Shown piece by piece: positions 7,184 to 15,486 of a DNA stretch of 63,519 bases. Position 1 is the first letter of the stretch; each line of letters opens with the position of its first letter. The translations under genes were made by a program, and so were the position numbers. Under the pieces are notes generated by a model. The model was not told the DNA's origin and did not search any database. It worked only from the letters and a program-made list of their open reading frames with translations. This DNA is from an uncultured Flavonifractor sp. (GTDB taxonomy: Bacteria; Bacillota; Clostridia; Oscillospirales; Oscillospiraceae). The DNA lies in the NCBI RefSeq assembly GCF_944383115.1, contig NZ_CALWOJ010000003.1:1-63519 (forward strand), given 5' to 3'.

Positions 7184-8530
7184 TTATTTTTTACGATCGT
7201 TATTGACGGCATTCATAAAGCGTCTCTGATAGGACACCACCTGGTTGGTGCTTGTAAAGCGAGCCAGGTACTGGGGTTCAGCGGTGATGACAAGACGATC
7301 CACCATATCGGCGTATTCGGGATCAGCCATCAGATTATCAATATCGGGATAGTTGTAGTCGCCCTCCATAGAGCAAATGATCAGGCGGGTATCAGGCAGG
7401 TTATTCTGACGCAGCAGGCGCAGGTTGTGACGCACGCCGTCCAGACCATCGGAGCCTTCGGGATTATTGAAGTTGCGATAGGCAAGCGTGTCCTTGGCGA
7501 TACGCAGGACCTCCAGCAGATCGCAGTCAGCTTCGTTTTTGGCCAGCATGTCGGCAGCCAGCATTTCCTTGCGCAGTTCCTCAAGATATTTGCGGTCGCC
7601 GGTCATCTCATAGAAGCCCAGCAGGCGCTGGAAAACGGCGGAGAGTTTGGCGCGGTGACGCACAAAGCTGTTGATAAAATAAGGCTTGGCCTGCAGAGCC
7701 AGCGCGGTCTGATAGGGTTCAAACATCAAAGTATAATTGATGCGGTAACCATGCTCCCGCAGCTTCAGAGCCAGATTGTGGCCGCGCAGAGCGTCCTCGG
7801 TGGAACACTGGTTGTAACGGGTGGAGAAGCGCTTGTCGCCCTCCAGCAGCTCGTGGACGTTATCGGCATTCACAGGACCGGTATGAGGTACCTTGACGAC
7901 CAGACGATACTCGGAGAGCAGCTCTTTAAACGCCTCGCACTCCTCCAGGATCTTATTGAAATCTTTCTCAAAGGGGTTGTTCAGCTCAACGCTGATATCG
8001 CAGCCGGGACCAAGGATACGACCCAGCTCACCCATGACTTCTTCTCTGGTTTTAAACAGCCCGCCCACGTTGCATTCAGGATTGTTGATGAACAGGTCAT
8101 ATACGATGCCGGGGTTGCAGGTCAGGTTACCCAGCAAAGGAGCAATGGGCGCCACTTCGTAAGGATTGGCGGAGTCGGCGGAGAAAATCATCCTGGTGGG
8201 GCGCTTCATGCCGTTCTTATCGTAAGAGATATCCCGCACCAAGTCAATCTCCAACAGGCCGTCAGGCTGCAGAGTACTCTCAATGCGGAAGCCCGCGGGC
8301 GTTTCGCCGGCAGGCACATTGAACACCTTGATCACATCGCGGAAGCGAGGGGTCACACCGATATACTTGACGACGCCGTTGAGCAGCTCATACTGCTCGG
8401 CGGTCAGAGACAGGTCCTTTACGCGGGCGACGTAATCTTCATCATTGCGGGCGGCGGGCGCATTTAAGGTACACAGAGGGAAGTGTACATTCAGCGTTCC
8501 TTCACCCTTGGAGCGGTAGTTGACGGTCAT
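7184..8530 (-). CDS. Large transaldolase-like protein
   Basis: 448 residues. The C-terminal two thirds read like the transaldolase/fructose-6-phosphate aldolase barrel: DISVELNNPFEKD, then VVKVPHTGPVN with the likely Schiff-base lysine, then INYTLMFEPYQTALALQ and YFINSFVRHR, which parallel the VKIP, NVTLIFS and SPFVGR motifs of the family. About 200 N-terminal residues are additional and not recognised, so it is twice the size of TalC/FSA. It sits between the transketolase pair and the DapA-type aldolase, so a three-carbon transfer or cleavage of an unusual ketose is plausible. The start at 8530 has GGGAG with a normal spacer. Family assignment rests on motif reading by eye; a structure prediction would settle whether the lysine sits on strand 4 or 6. 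Confidence 0.7.
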   Translation of the reverse strand: MTVNYRSKGEGTLNVHFPLCTLNAPAARNDEDYVARVKDLSLTAEQYELLNGVVKYIGVTPRFRDVIKVFNVPAGETPAGFRIESTLQPDGLLEIDLVRDISYDKNGMKRPTRMIFSADSANPYEVAPIAPLLGNLTCNPGIVYDLFINNPECNVGGLFKTREEVMGELGRILGPGCDISVELNNPFEKDFNKILEECEAFKELLSEYRLVVKVPHTGPVNADNVHELLEGDKRFSTRYNQCSTEDALRGHNLALKLREHGYRINYTLMFEPYQTALALQAKPYFINSFVRHRAKLSAVFQRLLGFYEMTGDRKYLEELRKEMLAADMLAKNEADCDLLEVLRIAKDTLAYRNFNNPEGSDGLDGVRHNLRLLRQNNLPDTRLIICSMEGDYNYPDIDNLMADPEYADMVDRLVITAEPQYLARFTSTNQVVSYQRRFMNAVNNDRKK

Positions 8531-8592
8531 AATATATTCTCCCTTCTTTCTGCGCGCTTCGGCGGCAGGATCGATCTTTTGCTAGTCCGGTT

Positions 8593-9540
8593 TTATTTTG
8601 TTTCTGATGCGGATGTATTCAGCGCCGCGGCGATGCGTTTGGCTGCTTCCTCCCCGGATAAGCCATAGAAAGCCAGAAGTTCATCATAGGGGCCGGTATT
8701 TTTGGCGCCTTCAGGTACTGCCAGCATATGAAGGGGCACGCCCGCACCCGCCTGAGCCAGCACCTCGGCCACTGCGGAACCCAGCCCGCCTGTGGGTATA
8801 TGCTCTTCCAGCGTAAAGACTGCTCTTTTTCCCTTGGCGTGGGCCAGAACGGCTTCGGCATCCAGAGGCTTGATGGTGGTAAAATTCAAAACGGATAAAG
8901 AAGTCCCGGACTCGCTCAGGATCCGACAGGCTTTCATGGCCTCCTCGGCGCTGGGGCCATAGGTGTACAGGGCGCCGTCAGTGCCTTCGCTGAGAACTTC
9001 TGCTTTGCCCAGTTTCATAGAGCGCGGGCCGTCTACCGGGGCGCTGCGCGCCTGACGGGGCATCCGAATGTAGACGGGACCATCGGCTGCAATCGCCTGT
9101 TCCAGACAGAACTCCACTTCATCTGCGTCGCCAGGGGCCAGAACCGTCAGATGCGGAACAGAACGCATCAGCCCCACATCCTCAACCGCAATATGGGTGG
9201 AGCCCAGGGTGGAATAGGCCAGGCCGCCGCCGGAACCAACGATGATCACCTTGCTGTTCATATAGCCCAGATCATCACGCACCTGCTCATAAGCGCGCAT
9301 GGTAAGGAACGGGTTGATGATGACCAGAACGGGCAGCAGGCCCTGGCGTGACAGGGCGGCACACAGGCTCACCGCGTTCTGCTCACTGATGCCCACCTCG
9401 ATACTGCGCTCGGGGAATTCCTGAAAAAAGGCGCTCAGACCGCCGCCGGCACAGGAATCGCAGGACACTGCCACAATGCGCTTGTCCTCTCGCCCCAACT
9501 CCACCAACTTCATTTCAAATGCTTTTCTGGGATCGTTCAT
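8593..9540 (-). CDS. Transketolase, C-terminal subunit
   Basis: The pyrimidine-binding and C-terminal domains of transketolase as a separate 315-residue chain; it works with the N-terminal subunit from the next gene upstream. GISEQNAVSLCAALS contains the glutamate that activates thiamine diphosphate, followed by the family stretches THIAVEDVGLMRSVP and VYIRMPRQ and a C-terminal domain near TLEEHIPTGGLGSAV. Start at 9540 with AAAGGGG and a 9-base spacer; this ATG overlaps the stop of the N-subunit by 4 bases (ATGA), as expected for an equimolar pair. Two-gene transketolases are common in Firmicute catabolic clusters and often act on unusual ketoses rather than in the housekeeping pentose pathway. 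Confidence 0.95.
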   Translation of the reverse strand: MNDPRKAFEMKLVELGREDKRIVAVSCDSCAGGGLSAFFQEFPERSIEVGISEQNAVSLCAALSRQGLLPVLVIINPFLTMRAYEQVRDDLGYMNSKVIIVGSGGGLAYSTLGSTHIAVEDVGLMRSVPHLTVLAPGDADEVEFCLEQAIAADGPVYIRMPRQARSAPVDGPRSMKLGKAEVLSEGTDGALYTYGPSAEEAMKACRILSESGTSLSVLNFTTIKPLDAEAVLAHAKGKRAVFTLEEHIPTGGLGSAVAEVLAQAGAGVPLHMLAVPEGAKNTGPYDELLAFYGLSGEEAAKRIAAALNTSASETK

Positions 9541-10379
9541 TCCAGCCAACCCCTTTCTGCCGCCACAGAATCCAACTCTGCCAGGGCCTGATCCGCACTC
9601 TCCCTGGAGGGATTCCAATGATGATACTTTGCCTGATCCTCCAGGAAGGAGATACCCTTGCTTTTGATGGTCTTTGCTACGATGATGGAAGGCTTACCCG
9701 CCTCAAATGGAGCTGCAGCCAGAGCATCGTACAGGGCGCCCACATCGTTGCCCGCCACAGAGCGAACGGACCAGCCAAAGGAGGTATAGCGACCTTCAAA
9801 GTCGGTAGGCTTGCAGACCTCGCTGGTGCGGCCGTTGATTTGCAGCGTGTTTTCATCCAGAATGGCCACCAGATTGTCCAGCTTTTTGTGTGCGGCAAAT
9901 GCGGCGGCCTCCCACAGGCTGCCCTCGCCCTGCTCGCCGTCTCCCATCAGTACATAGGTGCGATAACTTTCGCCCTGGAGCTTGGCGGCCAGGGCGTAGC
10001 CGCAGCCCAGAGGCAGTCCGTGCCCCAGGCTTCCGGTAGAGAAATCCAGGCAGGGAAGCTTGGTGGCATCGGGATGACCAGGGAAGCGGGTGCCCAATTT
10101 GTTATACGTTTTCAGTTCTGCTTTATCTATGGCGCCTATTTCTGCCATGACACCGTACAACGCCAGGCATTTGTGTCCTGCACTGAGGATGAATTTGTCC
10201 CGGTGCTGGAGATCCTGGGGTGAGTAGTTCATGATCGCCCCATACAATACAGCAATGGCATCCGCAGCAGACAGGGCCCCGCCTACATGGCCTTCGCCAT
10301 TGGTGGCAATGGTAGAGACCACATTGCGGCGAATATTGAAAGCCAAACGCTCCAACTCTTCACGATTAAATGGTTTCAT
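9537..10379 (-). CDS. Transketolase, N-terminal (thiamine diphosphate) subunit
   Basis: 280-residue PP-binding domain. The ThDP/metal motif is MGDGEQGEGSLWEAA, ending in LDENTLQ. The early His motif is GHVGGALSAAD, where most transketolases have GHPGG, so one proline is replaced by valine near the active site. GSLGHGLPLGCGYA is the next conserved stretch. It follows the RpiB-like gene by 12 bases and overlaps the C-subunit by 4 bases. The pair transfers a two-carbon ketol unit between sugars. Together with the isomerase and the transaldolase-like gene this makes a compact carbon-rearranging module. Confidence 0.95.
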   Translation of the reverse strand: MKPFNREELERLAFNIRRNVVSTIATNGEGHVGGALSAADAIAVLYGAIMNYSPQDLQHRDKFILSAGHKCLALYGVMAEIGAIDKAELKTYNKLGTRFPGHPDATKLPCLDFSTGSLGHGLPLGCGYALAAKLQGESYRTYVLMGDGEQGEGSLWEAAAFAAHKKLDNLVAILDENTLQINGRTSEVCKPTDFEGRYTSFGWSVRSVAGNDVGALYDALAAAPFEAGKPSIIVAKTIKSKGISFLEDQAKYHHWNPSRESADQALAELDSVAAERGWLE

Positions 10380-10391
10380 AAGCGATCTCCT

Positions 10392-10832
10392 TTAGTTTTC
10401 AGCCTCAATCTGGCGGAGATGTGCTACCTTGGCGGCAGAGGCGCTGCTGGGGTCAAACTTTAGCGGCAACCATTGGCGCACAATCTCTTCGGCGGTTTTC
10501 ATGCCGATTACAAGCGCACCCAGGCACAAAATGTTTCCGTCATTGGAGAGGATCATGCGCTGGGCGGAGTAGATATCGTGGCAGACAGCAGCATAAGCGC
10601 CTTTGACCTTGTTGGCGCTCATCGCCATGCCGATACCGGTGCCGCAGATTAAAATACCCCGCTCACACGCGCCTTCCGCCACCAATTTTGCCACCTTTTC
10701 TGCAATGCCGGGATAGCTGACAGGCTCTGTATCAAAGGAGCCCACGTCCACATACTCGTTTTCGGGGAATGTCTTCATGATCATTTGCTTATAGGACAGT
10801 CCATGCTGATCGTTGCCGATCGCAATTTTCAT
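10392..10832 (-). CDS. RpiB/LacAB-family sugar-phosphate isomerase
   Basis: 146 residues, the standard size for RpiB. The active-site stretch is ILICGTGIGMAMSANKV with the catalytic cysteine, then AAVCHDIYSAQRM with the conserved His. The N-terminus is MKIAIGNDQHG, where RpiB usually has GxDHAG; the shift of the histidine from DHxG to DQHG is a small deviation that may mark altered specificity. First gene of the minus-strand operon; the start at 10832 has GGAGGA. The family covers ribose-5-P, allose-6-P and galactose-6-P isomerases as well as tetrose isomerases of erythritol and sulfosugar routes. The operator box at 10871-10880 lies 39 bases upstream. Confidence 0.9.
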   Translation of the reverse strand: MKIAIGNDQHGLSYKQMIMKTFPENEYVDVGSFDTEPVSYPGIAEKVAKLVAEGACERGILICGTGIGMAMSANKVKGAYAAVCHDIYSAQRMILSNDGNILCLGALVIGMKTAEEIVRQWLPLKFDPSSASAAKVAHLRQIEAEN

Positions 10833-10870
10833 CGTGCTTCCTCCTCCTATTGTTTATGACATGCTTAACC

Positions 10871-10880
10871 TGTATATACA
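10871..10880. promoter_or_regulatory. Putative GntR operator (box 2)
   Basis: TGTATATACA, a perfect 10-base palindrome placed at the downstream edge of the -10 region of the minus-strand operon. It shares the TATATACA core with boxes at 3921 and 13659. Confidence 0.7.
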
Positions 10881-10908
10881 AGGTAGCCTATTAGGAGGAA
10901 AAAGTCAA
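10880..10908 (-). promoter_or_regulatory. Promoter of the rpiB-like/transketolase operon
   Basis: On the complement, TTGACT (10903-10908) and TACCTT (10880-10885) with a 17-base spacer; the -10 is weak and abuts the operator, as for a repressed promoter. Confidence 0.5.
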
Positions 10909-11028
10909 GACACATTTTGATGAATCTGGCCTGTGTGTTTTGCACAGTTTCACTAAAAAATAAGCGAAATTTTTGGCGGATATCCAACTGATACAGCCGA
11001 TATGCGTTTAAATACTTGAAATAGTGTC
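10909..11028. other. Divergent promoter region, no gene seen
   Basis: Central part of the 317-base gap between the two divergent operons of the island. AT-rich, with no open frame of note. The promoters lie at its two edges (10880-10908 and 11029-11056). Confidence 0.5.
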
Positions 11029-11056
11029 TTGACTTTTGCGCAAATGTATCTATGAT
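11029..11056 (+). promoter_or_regulatory. Promoter of the aconitase X unit
   Basis: TTGACT (11029-11034) and TATGAT (11051-11056) with a 16-base spacer. The palindrome ATGTACAT at 11073-11080, just after the expected start, resembles the half-sites of TATGTAC-AGCA-GTACATA at 13697-13714 and may be a second kind of operator. Confidence 0.65.
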
Positions 11057-11149
11057 AGACTAATAAAGAGACATGTACATACTAGAATACAGCTGTTGTG
11101 CAGGACGATGTTACATGAGTGGACAGGTAATGAAAGGAGATTGCACCAT

Positions 11150-12469
11150 ATGGTTCGGTTGACTGCATACGAACAACGAATGCTTGACGGCGAGTTCGGC
11201 GCCGCCAAGAAGGTCGCGTTACAGAAAATTATCGACTATGCGCAGATATTGGGAGCCGAAGAATTGGTACCTATCACCAAAGCTCATTTGTGCTGCGGCT
11301 CCACCTGTGAACCGGCAGACTTTCCGGATGGCAATTTGGACCGGCCGGATATTTTGGCGATGGGCTATCATGACTGGCAGACCAAGCTGAAATGTCCCGG
11401 GCTGGACCCTGCGGTATTCAACAGCTTCAATGAAAGCACCTATGTCATGGATGATGTACACTGCTGCGATACGTTTCAGTGGCAGTGGACCCAGCAAACG
11501 AAGGAGTTCTACGAGAACAACCGGCAGATCCTTTCGGATGCAGCAGATCGCGGCGTCATGATCGGCTCTACCTGCGCGCCTTATTTAGCCGGTTGGCTGC
11601 CGGTCATGGGCGAGTATTTTGTGACGACTGAGTCCAGCAATGTACTTTACAGCAATTCGATTCTGGGCGCCCGGGGGTATGGCGGCGGCGGGAATACCAC
11701 CTTCTGTGCCGCCATCTGTGGCCGGGCCCCCAAATGGGGACTGCATCTGCCTGAGAACCGTCATGGTACGCATGTGTTCCATGTGGCTTGCGATACCAAG
11801 GATAAAACCGATTGGGATCTGCTGGGCGCTGCTGTAGGCCGCCGGTTGTCTCCCAATGCGATTCCCGTGATTTGCGGCGATTTTGAACGGCCCGACTTGA
11901 TTAAGCTGAAAACCTTTTTTACCGCTCTGGCTGTCACCAGCGGTTGTGAGTTGTGCCTGATCGTGGGGGTATCCCCTGAGGCCCAGACCTATGAGATGGC
12001 AATGGGAGGGCACAAGCCGGTGGCGGAATTCACCATTACCAATGAGATCCTGCAGACGTATTGGGATGAAGTATGCTGCAAGCAATCCGGCCCGGCGGAC
12101 TATCTGCAGATTGGCTGCCCCAACTGCTCGGCTGAGGAATTGATCCGTATCTGGCGGTACATGAATGGCAGAAAAGTCAAGGAAGGCGTTCGCTTCTGCG
12201 TATTTACCAATATTGCGCAATATGCGATGGCCGAGCAGTCCCACATCATTCAGGACCTGAAATCCTGGGGCGTGGAAATCCTGACCAGCGGCTGTATTCT
12301 GCGAACCATTAACGTGGCGAAGGGAGCCAAATCCATTGGCCTGTCCTCCTTTAAGCTGTGCAGCGGCAGCAAGGATGAGCGGGATTGCCCGATCTACTAT
12401 GGTTCTGACGAGCAGGTGATTGATGCGGCCATCAGCGGGTATTGGGAGGTTAAGAGAAGATATGAGTGA
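11150..12469 (+). CDS. Aconitase X, large (catalytic) subunit
   Basis: 439 residues of the AcnX/DUF521 family, mono- or [2Fe-2S] iron-dependent dehydratases. Known members are cis-3-hydroxy-L-proline dehydratase in bacteria and mevalonate-5-phosphate dehydratase in archaea. Family landmarks appear in order: IGSTCAPYLAGWLPVMGE, TESSNVLYSNSILGARG, AICGRAPKWGLHLPENR, GCPNCSAEEL, FTNIAQYAMAE, and near the C-terminus SSFKLCSGSKDERDCPIYYG. Several cysteines (HLCCGSTC, STCAP, GCPNC, TSGC) could hold the iron cofactor. Start at 11150 with AAAGGAGA and a 9-base spacer; the longer frame from 11036 would begin inside the promoter. The separate small subunit follows with an 8-base overlap. In this island it probably removes water from a hydroxyacid delivered by the ABC importer; the substrate is not known. 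Confidence 0.9.
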   Translation: MVRLTAYEQRMLDGEFGAAKKVALQKIIDYAQILGAEELVPITKAHLCCGSTCEPADFPDGNLDRPDILAMGYHDWQTKLKCPGLDPAVFNSFNESTYVMDDVHCCDTFQWQWTQQTKEFYENNRQILSDAADRGVMIGSTCAPYLAGWLPVMGEYFVTTESSNVLYSNSILGARGYGGGGNTTFCAAICGRAPKWGLHLPENRHGTHVFHVACDTKDKTDWDLLGAAVGRRLSPNAIPVICGDFERPDLIKLKTFFTALAVTSGCELCLIVGVSPEAQTYEMAMGGHKPVAEFTITNEILQTYWDEVCCKQSGPADYLQIGCPNCSAEELIRIWRYMNGRKVKEGVRFCVFTNIAQYAMAEQSHIIQDLKSWGVEILTSGCILRTINVAKGAKSIGLSSFKLCSGSKDERDCPIYYGSDEQVIDAAISGYWEVKRRYE

Positions 12470-12896
12470 GCATAAAATCATAAAGGGACGTCCTGCCTGG
12501 GGCCCTGTGGTCGAAGGCTATGCGTTTGTCTGCCCCGACAGCATTGTGGGGTGGAATGGTGTGGATGTAAAGACGGGTACGGTTACGGAAAAGAGTAATG
12601 TCCACTATGGCGATAGTTTTGCCGGCAAGATTATTGTGCTGCCCTGCAGCCGCGGCTCACTGGGTTGGTCCGATATGTTCCGCAACAGCGAGTACAACGG
12701 TGTTGGCCCCAGCGGTTACATCTTTACCACAATGGATTCCAAGTGCGGTACAGCGATCTTTAACACCAGGCGACCCTGTGTGGCTGATTTTCCTGCAGAT
12801 TGTGATCCCTGCGTGGAGATCCATGACGGAGATTATATTAGGCTGGACGGTATTAACGGCACGGTAGAAATTTTGGTGCCGGCCGAAAATAACTGA
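12462..12896 (+). CDS. Aconitase X, small (swivel) subunit
   Basis: 144 residues, DUF126/AcnX swivel domain, which closes over the active site of the large subunit. KIIVLPCSRGSLGWSDMF contains the expected PxxRGS active-site serine loop. Overlaps the large subunit stop by 8 bases; GGGAGG lies 12 bases ahead of ATG 12462. In archaea and many bacteria the two parts are separate as here, in others fused. The tight overlap and order support an obligate heterodimer. It is followed 21 bases later by the RidA gene. Confidence 0.9.
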   Translation: MSEHKIIKGRPAWGPVVEGYAFVCPDSIVGWNGVDVKTGTVTEKSNVHYGDSFAGKIIVLPCSRGSLGWSDMFRNSEYNGVGPSGYIFTTMDSKCGTAIFNTRRPCVADFPADCDPCVEIHDGDYIRLDGINGTVEILVPAENN

Positions 12897-12917
12897 TGTG
12901 ATCAGAAAGGAAGTACG

Positions 12918-13307
12918 ATGATGGAATTTGAAAAGGAAAAGGTTTATACCCCCCTGGCGGCTACTCCCACCCACAATGTCTCCCAGGCGGTCAAATACGG
13001 AAATCTGGTGTTTGTCTCCGGCATGGTTGGCGAAGATGAAAACGAGGTCCTGAAAGAGGGCCTGGAAGCTCAGTGTGAGCAGGCCTTTATTAACATGAAA
13101 AATGTGCTGGAAGCGGCAGGGTCTGGTTTGGAGAAGGTGCTGTTCTGCCAGATTTTTATTGCCAAACGGGAAGACCGGGCCATTGCGAACAAGGTATGGG
13201 ACCGCTTCTTCCTGAACATGGAGGTGGGCCCCGCCAGATACACGGTCGTGGCCCCCACGGTTGCCGAACCCTATCTGTTTGAAATTACCTGCATTGCCGG
13301 CGTGTAA
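12918..13307 (+). CDS. RidA (YjgF/UK114)-family imine deaminase
   Basis: 129 residues with the family landmarks NLVFVSGMVG, the conserved arginine in ARYTVVAP and the terminal glutamate in FEITCIAGV, which together bind the carboxylate of 2-imino acids. RidA proteins hydrolyse reactive enamines or imines to keto acids and ammonia. The gene follows the AcnX pair by 21 bases. This is suggestive, because a known AcnX reaction (dehydration of cis-3-hydroxy-L-proline) gives a cyclic imine or enamine; a nitrogen-containing substrate for this island would explain RidA, the racemase-type enzyme and a peptide-type importer together. That link is inference. Two tandem ATGs (12918, 12921) leave the exact start open by one codon. 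Confidence 0.9.
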   Translation: MMEFEKEKVYTPLAATPTHNVSQAVKYGNLVFVSGMVGEDENEVLKEGLEAQCEQAFINMKNVLEAAGSGLEKVLFCQIFIAKREDRAIANKVWDRFFLNMEVGPARYTVVAPTVAEPYLFEITCIAGV

Positions 13308-13649
13308 TCTCCGGCTGCGCCCTTTGCTTTGATCATGTCGTGGTCTGAGCGGTTTGGCGTGGAACATTAAACGGGTAGTGAAAAATAGAAAGTCTCTGCG
13401 GCCGGCAGCCTACAGGCTGCCGGCCGCATTTTATGCCGGGGATTTTCTTGAGATCTTCCGGCTGGAGCCTGATTGCCGGACAGCGATTTTGCTTGGTTCA
13501 AACAATACTGTCATGGGGATACGGTTACAGATAAGTGGATATTGCTATATATTTCACAATCTCCTTTTGTAAATTTAGCGGATGTGCCCATATTGCTTAT
13601 CACATTTTTGTGGTAACAGACAATTTTTGAAAACAGCAATTTACTTCAC
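13308..13649. other. Intergenic region with terminator, no gene seen
   Basis: 440 bases separate RidA from the importer genes. It holds the terminator at 13398-13434 and then AT-rich DNA leading to the next promoter. A 72-codon open frame (13354-13572) crosses the terminator, has no ribosome site and is not called. Confidence 0.6.
13398..13434 (+). terminator. Intrinsic terminator after RidA
   Basis: Perfect 13-base arms GCGGCCGGCAGCC / GGCTGCCGGCCGC (13398-13410 and 13415-13427), 4-base loop, then ATTTTAT. Confidence 0.9.
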
Positions 13650-13679
13650 TTGACAATGCTGTATATACAGGTATATAGT
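13650..13679 (+). promoter_or_regulatory. Promoter of the ABC importer with embedded operator (box 3)
   Basis: TTGACA (13650-13655) and TATAGT (13674-13679, 18-base spacer) or TATATA (13672-13677, 16 bases). The perfect palindrome CTGTATATACAG (13659-13670) fills the spacer, so a bound GntR protein would block polymerase. A second inverted repeat, TATGTAC-AGCA-GTACATA, lies at 13697-13714 near the transcription start. Confidence 0.78.
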
Positions 13680-13747
13680 TTACTCGTACCAATCAGTATG
13701 TACAGCAGTACATATATGTGTGGATTCAAAATTAAGGAGGAGGCAAA

Positions 13748-15316
13748 ATGAAGAAAAGGTTTATCTCTCTACTCATGTCCATGCTGATGCTGGCCGCTGC
13801 CCTGACGGGCTGTGCCGGCGGCGGCGAGTCCAGCGGTGGGAGCGAGAACACGGTAACCCTTCGCAACACCGCAGCCCTGACCACCAGCGACCCCAACCAA
13901 ACCACCAATACCCATGAGTACACTGTTTTTGAGAACATTTATGAAGGCCTGTACGATTTGAATGAGGCTACCGGCGGTTACGACCTGCGGCTGGCTGAGA
14001 AGGTGGAGGCCAACGAAGATGTAACGGAATATATCGTGACCTTGCGGAAGGACGTCAAGTTCCACAACGGCGAGACCATGACGGCTGATGATGTTGTGTT
14101 CAGCTATGAGATGGCTCAGAACAGCCCCAAGCAGGCCTCCTTTGTCCGCCCGCTGGATCATGTTGAGAAGGTTGACGATTACACCGTCAAAATTGTTTTG
14201 AATCAGCCCTTCTCTCCCATCGGCCACATGCTCTTCAAGGTAAAGATTCTGTCCCAGAAAGAGGTCACTGAGCAGGGCGATGATTTTGGCAAGATCGCCA
14301 ACAAGGCCGGTACCGGCCCTTACATGTGGGATGAGGAGAACTACAATCCTCTGACCTCCTGGAGCGCGGTTGCTTTTGAGGATTATTACCGCGGCAAGGC
14401 CAAGATCGACCGAATTGTCTGGAATGTCATTGAGGATGATACCTCTGCCATTACTGCTCTGCAGAATGGTGAAATTGACTACATGATCGTTCCCATTTCT
14501 TACTGGGAGGACATCAAGAGTTCCGACAAGTTCACCTGCGTTGAGAAGGAGTCCAACGAGGTCATGACCTTCTGCATCAACATCGAGTCCAAGAACTATG
14601 GCTCGGTTCTACAGAATGACCTGGTGCGTGAGGCCATTATGTACGCCATCGATCGCGATGCCGTCAACCAGCTGGTGTGCGATGGCTACGGCACCCCCAC
14701 CTATATGTACATCAACCCCAACTACGCTGCCGCGGCTCCCACTGCCGACTCTCTGGAGAACCCCATCCCCTTCGATCTGGAGAAGTCCAAGGCGCTGCTT
14801 GCCGAGGCCGGCTATCCTGACGGCGTTGACGTCGGTGAGTTCCTGGCCGCTGCGGGCCGCAATGAGAGCTACGCCATTGCCATTCAAGCTCAGCTGGAGG
14901 CTGCCGGTATCCGGTCCACGCTGGTGGTTCAGGACTACTCCGTTGCCGGTGACCGCCTGGTTGCACAGGAATACGATCTGGCCATGGCTTATGACTGCGG
15001 CAACTACGACTTCAATAACTTCGAGCAGCAGTGTGCTTCCGCGTCCGTTGGCATTAAGAACTGCGTATTTGACGGCCCTGCCGGCAAGTTCAACGAGCTG
15101 TCCGATCAGTTTGACGCTTGGCTGCAGGAAGGCGCCTCTACGGCTGATGAAGAGGAGCGTATTGCGATCTATACCGAGCTGTACAACGCGTTCTATGACA
15201 CCCACACCCTGACGCCGGTAATTGTCATTCCTTCCTGTATTGCTTATAATAAGGATTTGGATGCTGTTGCTGTTCCCACCGACTATCGTGTCTACGACTG
15301 GAGCTGGAAGGCCTAA
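13748..15316 (+). CDS. ABC importer substrate-binding lipoprotein, dipeptide/oligopeptide type
   Basis: 522-residue SBP family 5 protein (DppA/OppA/NikA fold). Signal peptide with lipobox LTGCAGGG; the lipid-anchored cysteine is C22. A Gly/Ser linker follows, then the mature domain with FENIYEGLYDL, VTLRKDVKFHNGETMTADDVVFSYE and GTGPYMWDEENYNPLTSW, all typical landmarks. AAGGAGGAGG precedes ATG 13748. It has its own promoter carrying operator box 3, and a hairpin terminator lies between it and the permeases, which would raise binding-protein output over the membrane parts. Family members carry di- to oligopeptides but also oligosaccharides, opines and glycosylated amino acids, so the substrate here is open. 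Confidence 0.94.
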   Translation: MKKRFISLLMSMLMLAAALTGCAGGGESSGGSENTVTLRNTAALTTSDPNQTTNTHEYTVFENIYEGLYDLNEATGGYDLRLAEKVEANEDVTEYIVTLRKDVKFHNGETMTADDVVFSYEMAQNSPKQASFVRPLDHVEKVDDYTVKIVLNQPFSPIGHMLFKVKILSQKEVTEQGDDFGKIANKAGTGPYMWDEENYNPLTSWSAVAFEDYYRGKAKIDRIVWNVIEDDTSAITALQNGEIDYMIVPISYWEDIKSSDKFTCVEKESNEVMTFCINIESKNYGSVLQNDLVREAIMYAIDRDAVNQLVCDGYGTPTYMYINPNYAAAAPTADSLENPIPFDLEKSKALLAEAGYPDGVDVGEFLAAAGRNESYAIAIQAQLEAAGIRSTLVVQDYSVAGDRLVAQEYDLAMAYDCGNYDFNNFEQQCASASVGIKNCVFDGPAGKFNELSDQFDAWLQEGASTADEEERIAIYTELYNAFYDTHTLTPVIVIPSCIAYNKDLDAVAVPTDYRVYDWSWKA

Positions 15317-15365
15317 CCGGCGAGCCTGATTGACGTTAACCTAGAGCCGTTATTTAAGAAAGATT

Positions 15366-15408
15366 GTGTGCAGGCGGCTAGAAATATTCGCCTGCACACA
15401 ACTTTTTT
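15366..15408 (+). terminator. Attenuating terminator between binding protein and permeases
   Basis: Arms GTGTGCAGGCG (15366-15376) and CGCCTGCACAC (15389-15399) with a 12-base loop, then AACTTTTTT. Probably partial, because no new promoter is obvious before 15487. Confidence 0.8.
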
Positions 15409-15486
15409 CCTAATAGCCCCAAGGTACTACATACCGGGCTTGCTGTATAGTTCGATAAAAATCTTCCGTTAGAAAGCAGGGAAAGC

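Noticed and set aside
13354-13572. A 72-codon open frame after RidA.
   Set aside because: It runs through a perfect terminator hairpin, lacks a ribosome site and resembles no protein.
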